This document shows positions 53,602 to 61,719 of a stretch of 64,000 nucleotides of DNA, one piece after another. Origin of the DNA: Caryophanales bacterium. Its GTDB lineage: Bacteria > Bacillota > Bacilli > Exiguobacteriales > Exiguobacteriaceae. The position numbers were made by a program, and so were the translations under genes. Every line of letters begins with the position of its first letter. Within the stretch, counting starts at the first letter, position 1. The DNA lies in NCBI GenBank assembly GCA_902363455.1, contig CABJAC010000002.1, forward strand, positions 1-64,000, read 5' to 3'. Below the pieces are notes generated by a model. It saw nothing but the letters and a program-made list of their open reading frames with translations. It searched no databases and was not told where the DNA came from.

Positions 53602-54258
53602 TTAATCCTTATGAATGCGGACGGTCACATTCATACCAGGTCGAATGTCGAGTGATTTTTCTTGGGACAGAGAAACTTTGACAGGGATGACTTGAGCGAC
53701 TTTCGTGTAGTTGGCATTCCCGTTTGAAGACGGCATCATCGAAAAAGTTCCAGCCGTCGTCATTCCGATTTGCTGAACTTCGCCGGATAATGTCGTATCC
53801 GGATAGCTGTCGACATAAACATCGACAGTTTGTCCGACTTTGACTTCGTCAATGTCTGTTTCTTCAATGTTGGCAGTCACCCACAGCTCATTTAAATTAA
53901 ATCCGTAAGCAAGCGGCGTACCTGCACCAACAACACCGTTCTCTGTCGCCATCGACTGAACGACTGTCGCTTTTGCTGGCATCGAAATCGCTGTGCTGAC
54001 CGGTTTTTGACCGGCTTGTGCCATCATGACATGACCGAGTGTCGCATCACTGTCGAGTGTTTGACCGGTCTTAGCTGTCCAGTCCGTCAATTTACCGGCA
54101 CCCGGACTTGCGACCGTAATCATTTTACCGTCGATTTTGGCATTTTCTGTTTTGACGTAGCTTGTCGCTTGGTCGTAATAATAATAGCCGACTGCGCCTC
54201 CACCGATTAAGACAACCAGCGTCAAAATGTTAATCAATACTATTTTCTTCATGTTCAT
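53602..54258 (-). CDS. HlyD/EmrA-type membrane-fusion protein
   Basis: 218 residues: one N-terminal membrane helix (about 5-27), then a lipoyl/barrel-sandwich domain (KIDGKMITVASPGAGKLTDW) and a beta-barrel domain (LWVTANIEETDIDEVKVGQTVDVYVDSYP). The usual long coiled-coil hairpin is almost absent, which makes it shorter than E. coli EmrA. First gene of the efflux operon, divergent from a TetR regulator. Confidence 0.86.
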   Translation of the reverse strand: MNMKKIVLINILTLVVLIGGGAVGYYYYDQATSYVKTENAKIDGKMITVASPGAGKLTDWTAKTGQTLDSDATLGHVMMAQAGQKPVSTAISMPAKATVVQSMATENGVVGAGTPLAYGFNLNELWVTANIEETDIDEVKVGQTVDVYVDSYPDTTLSGEVQQIGMTTAGTFSMMPSSNGNANYTKVAQVIPVKVSLSQEKSLDIRPGMNVTVRIHKD

Positions 54259-54296
54259 AATGTAACTTGCATCCTTTCTTTCTATAAGCTTGGCAT

Positions 54297-54321
54297 AAAA
54301 AAGACTCCTCTGGAGAGGAGT
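54297..54321 (-). terminator. Terminator-like hairpin in the efflux operon leader
   Basis: ACTCCTC-TCCA-GAGGAGT (minus strand) is a perfect 7-bp stem with a tetraloop, followed by C and six T. It lies about 40 bases before the EmrA-like start and just downstream of the expected transcription start, so it may attenuate the operon. Confidence 0.55.
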
Positions 54322-54363
54322 AATTAATATAGTTAATTATATGGACGATGAATCAACAAACAA
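54321..54363 (-). promoter_or_regulatory. Promoter and TetR operator of the efflux operon
   Basis: Minus strand: TTGTTT (54358-54363), 16 bases, TATAAT (54336-54341). Palindrome TAATTAA-TATAG-TTAATTA (54321-54339) overlaps the -10 and start point. A direct repeat CCGACAA (54364-54370 and 54374-54380) lies just upstream. Confidence 0.6.
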
Positions 54364-54436
54364 CCGACAATTTCCGACAAAGTGTTGGAAAAGTCGATGA
54401 GAGCGGATACACTATGAAAAAAAGGGAGAATCAACC

Positions 54437-55054
54437 ATGAATCCAGAACGAGACCCAAGACCAAAACGGTCACGTGACCGTATCACCAAAGAATTGTTTC
54501 GTTTACTTGATCATTATCCTTTTTCAGCGATTACGGTCAAAATGTTGACAGAAGGGGCAGCGGTCAATCGTTCGACCTTTTATGCCCACTTTACGGATAA
54601 GTACGACTTGATGGACAAAATCGTCGATGATCATATGGAAAAGTTGACGGAAGCGATCCGGATTCAAGGAATGGTCTCGCCGGATTATCCTTCCGTTGAA
54701 AAGGTCAGCCGTTATTTTGAACGACTGTTTGTCCACATTGAACAAAATGAACATTTTTATCGGACGATGTTTTTACAAGGTCCCATTAAAACGTTTATTT
54801 CTCGCTTTTTAGACACGTTAAAAGAAAACTACCAACGGGTATTCGAAGCGCAACCGGCGAATGAGGCACGGGTAGTCGATCAAGACTTATTATTGAACTA
54901 TGTGATCGGCGGACAATTGGGATTGTTGATTTCCTGGCTGCGGAACAATCGTCCGTACTCAGCCGCTTATATGGGCGATCAATTGAGCCGGATGATTGTT
55001 TTCGGAACTGTCGAAAGCATCGGTTTTCCGAATCGGCCGCAAGATTTCGGCTGA
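54437..55054 (+). CDS. TetR/AcrR-family regulator of the efflux operon
   Basis: 205 residues. The N-terminal helix-turn-helix (FSAITVKMLTEGAAVNRSTFYAHFTDKYDLM) is typical, and the C-terminal part resembles the TetR_C_33-type domain found in many Bacillota regulators. Divergent from the membrane-fusion gene across an operator palindrome, so it is a likely repressor of that operon. ATG follows AAGGGAG. Confidence 0.87.
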   Translation: MNPERDPRPKRSRDRITKELFRLLDHYPFSAITVKMLTEGAAVNRSTFYAHFTDKYDLMDKIVDDHMEKLTEAIRIQGMVSPDYPSVEKVSRYFERLFVHIEQNEHFYRTMFLQGPIKTFISRFLDTLKENYQRVFEAQPANEARVVDQDLLLNYVIGGQLGLLISWLRNNRPYSAAYMGDQLSRMIVFGTVESIGFPNRPQDFG

Positions 55055-55091
55055 AAAAACCGCCCGATCCTTATAAAAAGGATGGACGGTG
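55054..55091 (-). terminator. Terminator of the diguanylate cyclase gene
   Basis: On the minus strand CCGTCCATCCTT pairs imperfectly with AAGGATCGGGCGG, followed by six T. Confidence 0.7.
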
Positions 55092-55094
55092 GAA

Positions 55095-56195
55095 TCAGGC
55101 TTGTTCGAGTTCGAGTGTTTTCGTATAGACAGTACTCCGATTCCGTCCTGATTTTTTGGAATAGTACAGTGCCTTATCGGCTTGCTGCAAAGCCTCTAGA
55201 GAAGTATAAGAATCGCTGGAATGGGCAATTCCGAGCGAAATCGTGATTTGCAGTTCAGGAACACTTGTGGTCGGGAACAGATTCCGGGCCACCGTCATTC
55301 GAGCAAGTTCCGCTATTTTTTTCGTTTCTTCAGCTGAGGTATCCGGTAAGATGATTAAAAATTCTTCGCCGCCATATCTGCCGACTAAATCATCCGGTCG
55401 GACAAGCGAGGCAAGAGTCGTACCGAGCTGTCGTAAGACGTCATCCCCGGCATCATGACCGTATGTATCATTTACGTGTTTGAAGAAGTCGATGTCAATC
55501 AAGATCAGTGAATAACCATCTTCAGCAGAACCGACAAGAGACAAGGAATCATCAAGACGACGGCGGTTGGCAAGACCAGTCAGTGCATCCGTCATCGCCA
55601 ATTTTTGCTGGTATTGGATATTTTCGAAATGACGTCGAAGTTCCGCCAACAGCTGATAGGTCACATAACCTGCCAACAGATTAAAAAAGATATACGCGAC
55701 CGATATTTTAAAGAACGTCGACCAACTATTCGTTAAAAGATAAATGGCCGGCAGAGAGTAAAAGATACCAATACCGATCATTAACTCGAAGTTCCAAAAC
55801 GTCATGCGGACGTAACGCCGGACGATGCCGATCGTTCCGATAAACAATCCGATGACGACCGTCGAGACGATGACTCCTTCCAACTGATCGGCAGGCGTTA
55901 ACAAAAAGCGGGTTCCGATGATCATCAGACCGGTGATGATAGCACTCGGCAATCCACCGAACATCATGGCGATAGCAACCGGAATAATCCGTAAGTCGAT
56001 GCGGGCGACATCGATTTGAATGCTGTTGAACATGAGAAGGACTGAAATGAGTCCGGCTATGCCACCTAAAATCAAGCGAGTCTTCAAATGTGTTTTAGGG
56101 GTGATCCTTGGCTGATTCCGAAAAGGTAGGAATAAGAGAGTGATCGTTGTAAACAATAGACAAAAGTTAATGATGAAATTATTCATGATGGACAA
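55095..56195 (-). CDS. Membrane-bound diguanylate cyclase (5TMR-GGDEF)
   Basis: About 366 residues. Five to six membrane helices (about 5-190) of the LytS/YhcK 5TMR type precede a GGDEF domain (about 210-360). The active site is RYGGEEF and the inhibitory I-site RPDD lies exactly five residues before it, so an active, product-inhibited c-di-GMP synthase is expected. TTG at 56195 follows GGGAGG; ATG at 56186 is the alternative. No EAL domain or c-di-GMP effector is nearby. Confidence 0.87.
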   Translation of the reverse strand: MSIMNNFIINFCLLFTTITLLFLPFRNQPRITPKTHLKTRLILGGIAGLISVLLMFNSIQIDVARIDLRIIPVAIAMMFGGLPSAIITGLMIIGTRFLLTPADQLEGVIVSTVVIGLFIGTIGIVRRYVRMTFWNFELMIGIGIFYSLPAIYLLTNSWSTFFKISVAYIFFNLLAGYVTYQLLAELRRHFENIQYQQKLAMTDALTGLANRRRLDDSLSLVGSAEDGYSLILIDIDFFKHVNDTYGHDAGDDVLRQLGTTLASLVRPDDLVGRYGGEEFLIILPDTSAEETKKIAELARMTVARNLFPTTSVPELQITISLGIAHSSDSYTSLEALQQADKALYYSKKSGRNRSTVYTKTLELEQA

Positions 56196-56320
56196 CAAAT
56201 CCTCCCAGCTCCTCTTAGCAACGTTTCTAATATACGCTATGTAATCATATGCACTATGTAATCTACTCCTCTTAATAACGGCAAGAAATGGAAAAATGTT
56301 TAGCCTGTCGAAAAAGCAAT

Positions 56321-56363
56321 AAAAAAAGGCAAAATTCACAGTCAAGTGAACTTTGCCAAAAAA
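56321..56363. terminator. Terminator of the MarR gene
   Basis: GGCAAAGTTCAC pairs with GTGAATTTTGCC, with seven T on the minus strand. Confidence 0.88.
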
Positions 56364-56392
56364 TAAATCCATTATTTTTTAAAAAGCTTTTT

Positions 56393-56842
56393 TTAGGAAG
56401 AAACTGTCTCTTCATCCATGGTTAAAAGAATCTTATCGAACACATGAACCATGAGGTTCAGCTCTTCTTCCGTCAATGTACCGAATCGTTCTTGCAGATA
56501 CTTCCGGCGAACGATTTCGAGTTCGCGGAAAGCGGTTTCGCCTTGATCCGTCAACGCTAAAACAATCGATCGTCGATCGTCTGTTGAACGGGTCCGGGTA
56601 ACGAATCCTGCTTTGTATAAGCGATCGGTCAAAGCCGTCACCTGACTTGTCGCAAGCTCAAACTGTTCTGCGAGTAGAGTCGGACGCTGGGGGCCATTTT
56701 CGGACAGACTGCGTAAAATGAAAAACTCACTTCTTGTCGCGGTTCCTTCAAATAATCGGTTCAGTTCACGACGCAATGTCCGGAGAATGACACGCATTTG
56801 TTCCTCTAATCGGTAGGTCAGTTGATCACGTTCTTGTGGCAT
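56393..56842 (-). CDS. MarR-family transcriptional regulator
   Basis: 149 residues. The winged helix is clear: TRSEFFILRSLSENGPQRPTLLAEQF, SQVTALTDRLYKAGFVTRTRSTDDRRSIVLALTDQG (wing with DDRR). It has no Cys, so oxidation sensing is unlikely. Its own promoter region carries a perfect palindrome. The target beyond autoregulation is unknown; the neighbouring genes have their own regulation. Confidence 0.88.
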   Translation of the reverse strand: MPQERDQLTYRLEEQMRVILRTLRRELNRLFEGTATRSEFFILRSLSENGPQRPTLLAEQFELATSQVTALTDRLYKAGFVTRTRSTDDRRSIVLALTDQGETAFRELEIVRRKYLQERFGTLTEEELNLMVHVFDKILLTMDEETVSS

Positions 56843-56878
56843 TCAAGCAACATCCTTTCTTTCAGTTAACTTCTATTG

Positions 56879-56892
56879 TTTAGTGTACTAAA
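56879..56892. promoter_or_regulatory. Palindrome upstream of the MarR gene
   Basis: TTTAGT-GT-ACTAAA, 37 bases before the MarR start; the size and AT-rich halves suit a MarR dimer site. Confidence 0.5.
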
Positions 56893-56937
56893 AAATACGG
56901 AATTTTACTATGTATAGGGGCTATTTCAAAAAAAGAA

Positions 56938-56967
56938 TTGACAATTTAAAGACGTTTTGTGTAACAT
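56938..56967 (+). promoter_or_regulatory. Promoter of the lysine riboswitch-lysP transcript
   Basis: Perfect TTGACA (56938-56943), an 18-base spacer and TAACAT (56962-56967). Confidence 0.6.
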
Positions 56968-57022
56968 GACGAGGTAATCAAGAAATTATAATCAATTTAA
57001 TTAGTTCTCACTCAACCAGTGG

Positions 57023-57195
57023 GATGGAGGTTGCAGTTCTTATGAGTACAGTCACGGATGTCGTCAAGCGGCAGATGAGGTGATTGAAAAGGAAGAATTG
57101 CCGAAATCAGTCATCGCTTTGAAGATGATCGATTGGGATTAGATCGAACAGGTCTAATACTGTCACAAGTCGGGTATGACTTGTGGGGAGCTATC
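57023..57195 (+). ncRNA. Lysine riboswitch (L box)
   Basis: Conserved L-box blocks occur in order: GGAGGTTGCAG with ATGAGTA (57042-57048), TTGAAAAGGAAGAATTGCCG (57084-57103), GATTGGGATT (57131-57140), and ACTGTCACAAGT..ACTTGTGGGGAGC. P1 is GATGG (57023-57027) with CTATC (57191-57195). Downstream, ATGGGGCGCA (57211-57220) can pair with TGCGTTCTCAT of the terminator to form an antiterminator, so lysine should switch the gene off. Confidence 0.9.
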
Positions 57196-57236
57196 TTTCA
57201 CGACGGTAGAATGGGGCGCATCCTTTTTACTATGTT

Positions 57237-57282
57237 GCGTTCTCATCTTCCTTCTGGAAGGTGAGGGCGCTTTTTGTTTTTT
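57237..57282 (+). terminator. Lysine-riboswitch-controlled terminator
   Basis: GCGTTCTCATCTTCC pairs with GGAAGGTGAGGGCGC (G-T pairs included), followed by T5-G-T6. This is the expression platform before lysP. Confidence 0.9.
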
Positions 57283-57328
57283 CAAAAAGTGTCCTCTCAA
57301 AAAATTTAAGAAGAGAGAAGCGAATGAG

Positions 57329-58807
57329 ATGAATACTTTACAACCCAAAAGAAAACTGGATTCAACAGAAGAAGGATTAAAACGCGGCTTACAAGCCCGT
57401 CATATGTCAATGATTGCGATTGGTGGCGCCATCGGAACCGGTTTGTTTATTGCATCCGGTGCATCCGTTGCAGCTGCCGGTCCGGGCGGTGCCTTATTAT
57501 CCTATGCCGTCGTCGGACTGATGGTGTACTTTTTAATGACGAGTCTTGGTGAGATGGCAGCCTATATGCCGGTCGCCGGTTCATTCTCGACGTACGGTGC
57601 GAAATTCGTTGATCCATCGTTTGGTTTTGCCTTAGGTTGGAACTACTGGTACAACTGGGCTGTCACGATTGCCGTCGAGCTTGTTGCAGCACAAATCGTC
57701 ATGACGTACTGGTTCCCGGACGTACCTGGTTTCTATTTCAGTGCTATTTTCTTGTTGTTGATGATTGGTTTAAATTTCTTCTCCGTTAAAGGTTTCGGAG
57801 AAGCAGAATATTGGTTTGCGATGATCAAAGTCGTTACCGTCATCATTTTCTTGATTGTCGGTGTTGCAATGATTTTTGGTGTCTTCACATCGGAAGCACC
57901 GGTCGGCTTTAAAAACTTTGCGTTAGGTGATGCACCGTTCGTCGGTGGTATTCCGGCTGTGATCGGAATTATCCTCGTCGCCGGCTTCAGCTTCCAAGGA
58001 ACCGAACTCGTCGGAATCGCGGCGGGAGAATCGGAAGATCCGAAAAAGAACGTTCCGAAAGCCGTCAAACAAGTTTTCTGGCGGATCCTGTTGTTTTACG
58101 TCTTCGCGATTTTTGTCATCGGGATGTTGATTCCGTATACGAGTCCGAACTTAGTCTCGAATGATATTACGGATGTAGCCGTCAGCCCGTTTACACTTGT
58201 CTTTGAAAAAGCCGGACTCGCGTTCTCAGCAGCATTAATGAACGCTGTCATCTTGACGTCCGTCTTATCAGCCGGAAACTCGGGGATGTATGCCTCGACA
58301 CGGATGCTGTACACACTGGCACGTCAAGGCGACGCACCAAAAATGTTTGCCAAAGTCTCAAAAAACGGTGTACCACGTAATGCCTTGCTCGCAACCGGAG
58401 CCATCGGCGCACTCTGTTTCTTGACATCGATGTTCGGTGGTCAAGTGTATCTGTGGCTGTTGAATGCATCCGGTATGACCGGTTTCATTGCGTGGCTCGG
58501 TATCGCGATCAGCCATTACCGGTTCCGCAAAGGGTTCCTTGCGCAAGGTCATTCGTTGAGCGACTTGCCGTACGTTGCGCCAGCTTTCCCGTTTGGACCG
58601 CTCTTTGCCTTCGGACTTTGTTTCCTTGTCATCGTTGGTCAAAACTATGCTGCGTTCCTAGCGGATCAAATTGATTGGGTCGGAATCGCGGCAACGTATG
58701 TCGGTATTCCGTTGTTCCTTGCCTTCTGGTTAGGTCATAAATTTAAAAACCGGACATCGGTTGTTCCTTATTCAGAAATGGAGTTCCCGGAACATCCGCG
58801 TCCATGA
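57329..58807 (+). CDS. lysP: Lysine-specific permease
   Basis: APC-superfamily proton symporter of 492 residues with twelve helices. GGAIGTGLFIASG is in helix 1. The block GDAPFVGGIPAVIGIILVAG followed by SFQGTELVGIAAGESEDP closely matches LysP. The lysine riboswitch in its leader independently supports lysine as substrate. The start is ATG at 57329; the upstream open frame runs through the riboswitch and is not coding. Confidence 0.92.
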   Translation: MNTLQPKRKLDSTEEGLKRGLQARHMSMIAIGGAIGTGLFIASGASVAAAGPGGALLSYAVVGLMVYFLMTSLGEMAAYMPVAGSFSTYGAKFVDPSFGFALGWNYWYNWAVTIAVELVAAQIVMTYWFPDVPGFYFSAIFLLLMIGLNFFSVKGFGEAEYWFAMIKVVTVIIFLIVGVAMIFGVFTSEAPVGFKNFALGDAPFVGGIPAVIGIILVAGFSFQGTELVGIAAGESEDPKKNVPKAVKQVFWRILLFYVFAIFVIGMLIPYTSPNLVSNDITDVAVSPFTLVFEKAGLAFSAALMNAVILTSVLSAGNSGMYASTRMLYTLARQGDAPKMFAKVSKNGVPRNALLATGAIGALCFLTSMFGGQVYLWLLNASGMTGFIAWLGIAISHYRFRKGFLAQGHSLSDLPYVAPAFPFGPLFAFGLCFLVIVGQNYAAFLADQIDWVGIAATYVGIPLFLAFWLGHKFKNRTSVVPYSEMEFPEHPRP

Positions 58808-58814
58808 TCAAATT

Positions 58815-58848
58815 GTCGATCCCATGTGTGAGTGGGATCGGCTTTTTT
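58815..58848 (+). terminator. Terminator of lysP
   Basis: GTCGATCCCA and TGGGATCGGC form the stem, followed by T6. Confidence 0.85.
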
Positions 58849-58933
58849 GTCGTATTGTTGTTAGAAAAATGTTGAAAAACATAATCAAGGAGTAAGAAAT
58901 CGATTAAGATAAAAGAAAACGGAGGCGACTACA

Positions 58934-59116
58934 GTGAATTATTGGTATCACTTTAAACGAGCATTCATTCCAATTGCGATTCTGCTTGTGACGTTAGCAA
59001 TTTATCAGATGCTTTACCGGATGAACAATATCTGGTATTCGCTCGGTGGATTAATTTTAGTGTTTGCCGCGATTTATTTTGTCATGCGGCGCTTAAAAGC
59101 GAATCCCGAAGATTGA
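58934..59116 (+). CDS. Small two-helix membrane protein (60 residues)
   Basis: GTG start after GGAGGCG. Two hydrophobic helices (about 9-28 and 34-50) with a basic cytoplasmic end (RRLKANPED). No family recognised. The ribosome site, the absence of a competing frame and the independent position between terminator and msrAB make it a likely real gene. Confidence 0.65.
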   Translation: MNYWYHFKRAFIPIAILLVTLAIYQMLYRMNNIWYSLGGLILVFAAIYFVMRRLKANPED

Positions 59117-59185
59117 CTGAGCAAGATAGTAGGGTGGCAGACCAGAACGCGCTAAAATAGACCTATACAGAGGAGGGGAAGCTAG

Positions 59186-60133
59186 ATGGCAAAAGCAATA
59201 TTCGCAGGTGGCTGTTTTTGGTGCATGGTCAAGCCATTTCATAAATATGATGGTGTCGAACAAGTCATTTCCGGTTATACAGGTGGTCATACAGAAAACC
59301 CGACTTATAAAGAGGTCTGTTCTGAAACGACGGGACATTTAGAAGCCGTAGAAGTCACGTATGATCCATCAGTCATCACGTATGAAGAGTTACTTGAAAT
59401 TTTTTGGCGCCAAATCGATCCGACGGACGGCGGCGGACAGTTTAACGACCGTGGTCAATCGTACGAACCGGCCATTTTTTATGTCGATGAAGAACAAAAA
59501 CAAGCGGCAGAACGTTCGAAAGCGGCACTTGACGCATCCGGTCGTTTCGCACGACCAGTAGCAGTCGACATCCGTCCGGCAAAACCGTTTTGGCCGGCAG
59601 AAGAATACCATCAAGATTATTACAAAAAAAATCCGTTCCGTTACCAAATGTATAGTGTCGGATCGGGACGTGCCAAGTTTGTTAAAGAAGCTTGGAAGGA
59701 TCAGGGCAAGGAACAGGAATTAAAACAACGTCTGACGCCGATCCAGTATAAAGTCACGCAGGAAAATGGAACCGAACCGGCTTTCCGCAATGAGTATTGG
59801 GATGAGGAGAGACCAGGTCTTTATGTCGATATCGTCGATGGAACACCACTCTTTACGTCAAAAGACAAATTTAATTCCAATTGTGGATGGCCGAGTTTCG
59901 CAAAACCGATTTCTGAGGATAAAATGGAAGTCGAACTGGATACGACGCACGGCATGACGCGGACAGAAGTGCGTTCTGCCAATGCAGACAGCCATCTTGG
60001 TCATATCTTTGACGACGGTCCGACGGAACTCGGAGGTCTCCGTTACTGCATTAATTCGGCAGCACTCCGGTTTATTCCGGTAGAAGAGCTTGATTCGGCA
60101 GGATATGGGGAATATAAAAAACACTTCGAATGA
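59186..60133 (+). CDS. msrAB: Methionine sulfoxide reductase MsrA-MsrB fusion
   Basis: Repairs both S- and R-methionine sulfoxide. 315 residues. MsrA (about 1-155) has GCFWCM with the catalytic Cys10 and Cys13. MsrB (about 175-310) has CGWPSF at 233-238 and the catalytic Cys288 in [11 protein letters not shown]. The MsrB half lacks the two CxxC pairs that bind structural zinc in many MsrB proteins. ATG follows AGGAGGGG. Confidence 0.95.
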   Translation: MAKAIFAGGCFWCMVKPFHKYDGVEQVISGYTGGHTENPTYKEVCSETTGHLEAVEVTYDPSVITYEELLEIFWRQIDPTDGGGQFNDRGQSYEPAIFYVDEEQKQAAERSKAALDASGRFARPVAVDIRPAKPFWPAEEYHQDYYKKNPFRYQMYSVGSGRAKFVKEAWKDQGKEQELKQRLTPIQYKVTQENGTEPAFRNEYWDEERPGLYVDIVDGTPLFTSKDKFNSNCGWPSFAKPISEDKMEVELDTTHGMTRTEVRSANADSHLGHIFDDGPTELGGLRYCINSAALRFIPVEELDSAGYGEYKKHFE

Positions 60134-60144
60134 AGGTAACAGGC

Positions 60145-60179
60145 AGACAGCAAAGCGGATTCGTTTTGCTGTCTTTTTT
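60145..60179 (+). terminator. Terminator of msrAB
   Basis: AGACAGCAAA pairs with TTTTGCTGTCT, followed by T6. Only 19 bases separate it from the next start codon. Confidence 0.82.
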
Positions 60180-60198
60180 CTAGAAAAGGAGGTATTTT

Positions 60199-61488
60199 AT
60201 GTTCACACGGGTCTATGAAGAAATTCGACAGTTAACGATTGCAAAGGTGCTCGATTTTTACGATCACGAAATTCGGGGACTGGATGAAACAGCACGACAA
60301 GTGAAGTATCAAAAGATGAGCACCAGCCCGTTTCTTTTTTTCCGTGGCAGCTCCCATTTGTTTTATTATGATTTGACACGGATTCCGCTCGGGTTTGATA
60401 CGCCGGCTGAGACACCAACCTGGATTCAAGGTGATCTCCACTTCGAAAATTTTGGGGTCCACGGCAATGCCAAGGGCGAAATCATATATGATGTCAATGA
60501 CTTTGATGAAGGATATCTCGGTTCTTATCTGTACGATCTCATCCGGATGGCGGTCTCCGTTCAATTGTTCGCGAAAGAAGCAGGGTATGACGCAGAGCCG
60601 GCCATTGCAGCTTATATTCAATACTACTTAGATGACTTACGCCAATATGCTAAAGGAAAAAATCCAAGCAAGGTCTGTTTTACGATTGATAATACAAAAG
60701 GACCAATCCGTAAACTGATCAAAAAAGCAGAGAAAAAGAAAGCCGAATTACTGGGAGAGCGGACGACTGTCGTCGACGGACAACGCCAGTTTGTCGACTT
60801 ACCGGATATGAAGCGACTTGATGCCTCGACTTATGCAGCGATTGAAGCCGTTTGGCCGGAGTACATCGCATCGATTGACCCCGAAGATCGACAAGAGGAT
60901 GGGTTCTACGATATTAAGGATATCGTTTCCAAACTCGACAGCGGAACAGCTTCGATCGGTCTTGAGCGTTACTATATTTTGGTCGAAGGAAAAGGCGGGG
61001 AGCATGAAGACTTGATTCTCGAGATGAAGCAGGCCCAATCTTCTGTCCCGTCCCTGTTTGTACCCGTCTATTTGCAGGAGGTGGAGACGGTTCACCAAGG
61101 TCGTCGCATCATCACCTCGCAAAAGGCGATGCAGGCACATGAAGATCCGTATCTCGGTTACGTGACGATGCAAGGAAAAGAATATTATGTACGGGAACGT
61201 TCGCCATACAAAAAGAAATTGAAAGCAAAGCACATCAAAAGCCAAGATGACCTCGAAAACGTCCTTTCGATTCAAGGTCAAATTACCGCCAAAATCCATG
61301 CACGGGCCGACATGGATGCAGGAATTGATATGAATGTCTTAAACCATCATGCGGACGTCGTCATCATCGAATCGATTGGTGTATCAGATGCGGAATTCAC
61401 CCGACAAATTCAACGGTGGTCAAGTGCCTATGCAGCCCGGACAACGCTTGATTTTCAAGTGTTTTTAAGTTGGTTAGCAACTCGTTAA
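60199..61488 (+). CDS. DUF2252 family protein
   Basis: 429-residue soluble protein. Family signatures are FLFFRGSSHLFYYDL, WIQGDLHFENFGVHGN and IIYDVNDFDEGYLGSYLYDL, a pattern like the catalytic loop of small-molecule kinases (HxxN and DxD), with YYVRERSPYKKKL later. Function of DUF2252 is unknown; a phosphotransferase is a reasonable guess. ATG follows AAAGGAGG. No room for a promoter remains after the msrAB terminator, so it may rely on read-through. Confidence 0.85.
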   Translation: MFTRVYEEIRQLTIAKVLDFYDHEIRGLDETARQVKYQKMSTSPFLFFRGSSHLFYYDLTRIPLGFDTPAETPTWIQGDLHFENFGVHGNAKGEIIYDVNDFDEGYLGSYLYDLIRMAVSVQLFAKEAGYDAEPAIAAYIQYYLDDLRQYAKGKNPSKVCFTIDNTKGPIRKLIKKAEKKKAELLGERTTVVDGQRQFVDLPDMKRLDASTYAAIEAVWPEYIASIDPEDRQEDGFYDIKDIVSKLDSGTASIGLERYYILVEGKGGEHEDLILEMKQAQSSVPSLFVPVYLQEVETVHQGRRIITSQKAMQAHEDPYLGYVTMQGKEYYVRERSPYKKKLKAKHIKSQDDLENVLSIQGQITAKIHARADMDAGIDMNVLNHHADVVIIESIGVSDAEFTRQIQRWSSAYAARTTLDFQVFLSWLATR

Positions 61489-61521
61489 ATACTATTTTCG
61501 AAGATCTTTTTTTAGACAAAG

Positions 61522-61569
61522 ATTCCCGATGAATACCAGTTCATACTGGTTGGAGAGGGAATTTTTTTT
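61522..61569 (+). terminator. Terminator of the DUF2252 gene
   Basis: ATTCCC..GGGAAT outside and ACCAGT-TCAT-ACTGGT inside, followed by eight T. Confidence 0.85.
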
Positions 61570-61628
61570 AGCTTTTCAAATTATGTAAGCGAAACGCAAT
61601 TTATAAATGGGTCTAATGACCTATATCA

Positions 61629-61643
61629 ATTTATCTGAAAAAT
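61629..61643 (+). promoter_or_regulatory. CodY-like box upstream of bcaP
   Basis: ATTTATCTGAAAAAT matches the CodY consensus AATTTTCWGAAAATT at 12 of 15 positions, 77 bases before the start. The rest of 61570-61719 is AT-rich leader without a clear promoter. Confidence 0.4.
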
Positions 61644-61719
61644 TCGTAAATTTTGTGTTAAGTAATTGCAAAACATTTTTTGTAATTCGAACTAAACACA
61701 CAACAGGGGGAGTATCATC

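Noticed and set aside
57000..57328. T-box or protein-coding upstream part of the lysP frame
   Set aside because: No T-box sequence (GGTGG/AGGGTGGNACCGCG) is present, and the blocks fit a lysine riboswitch; the frame there is chance.
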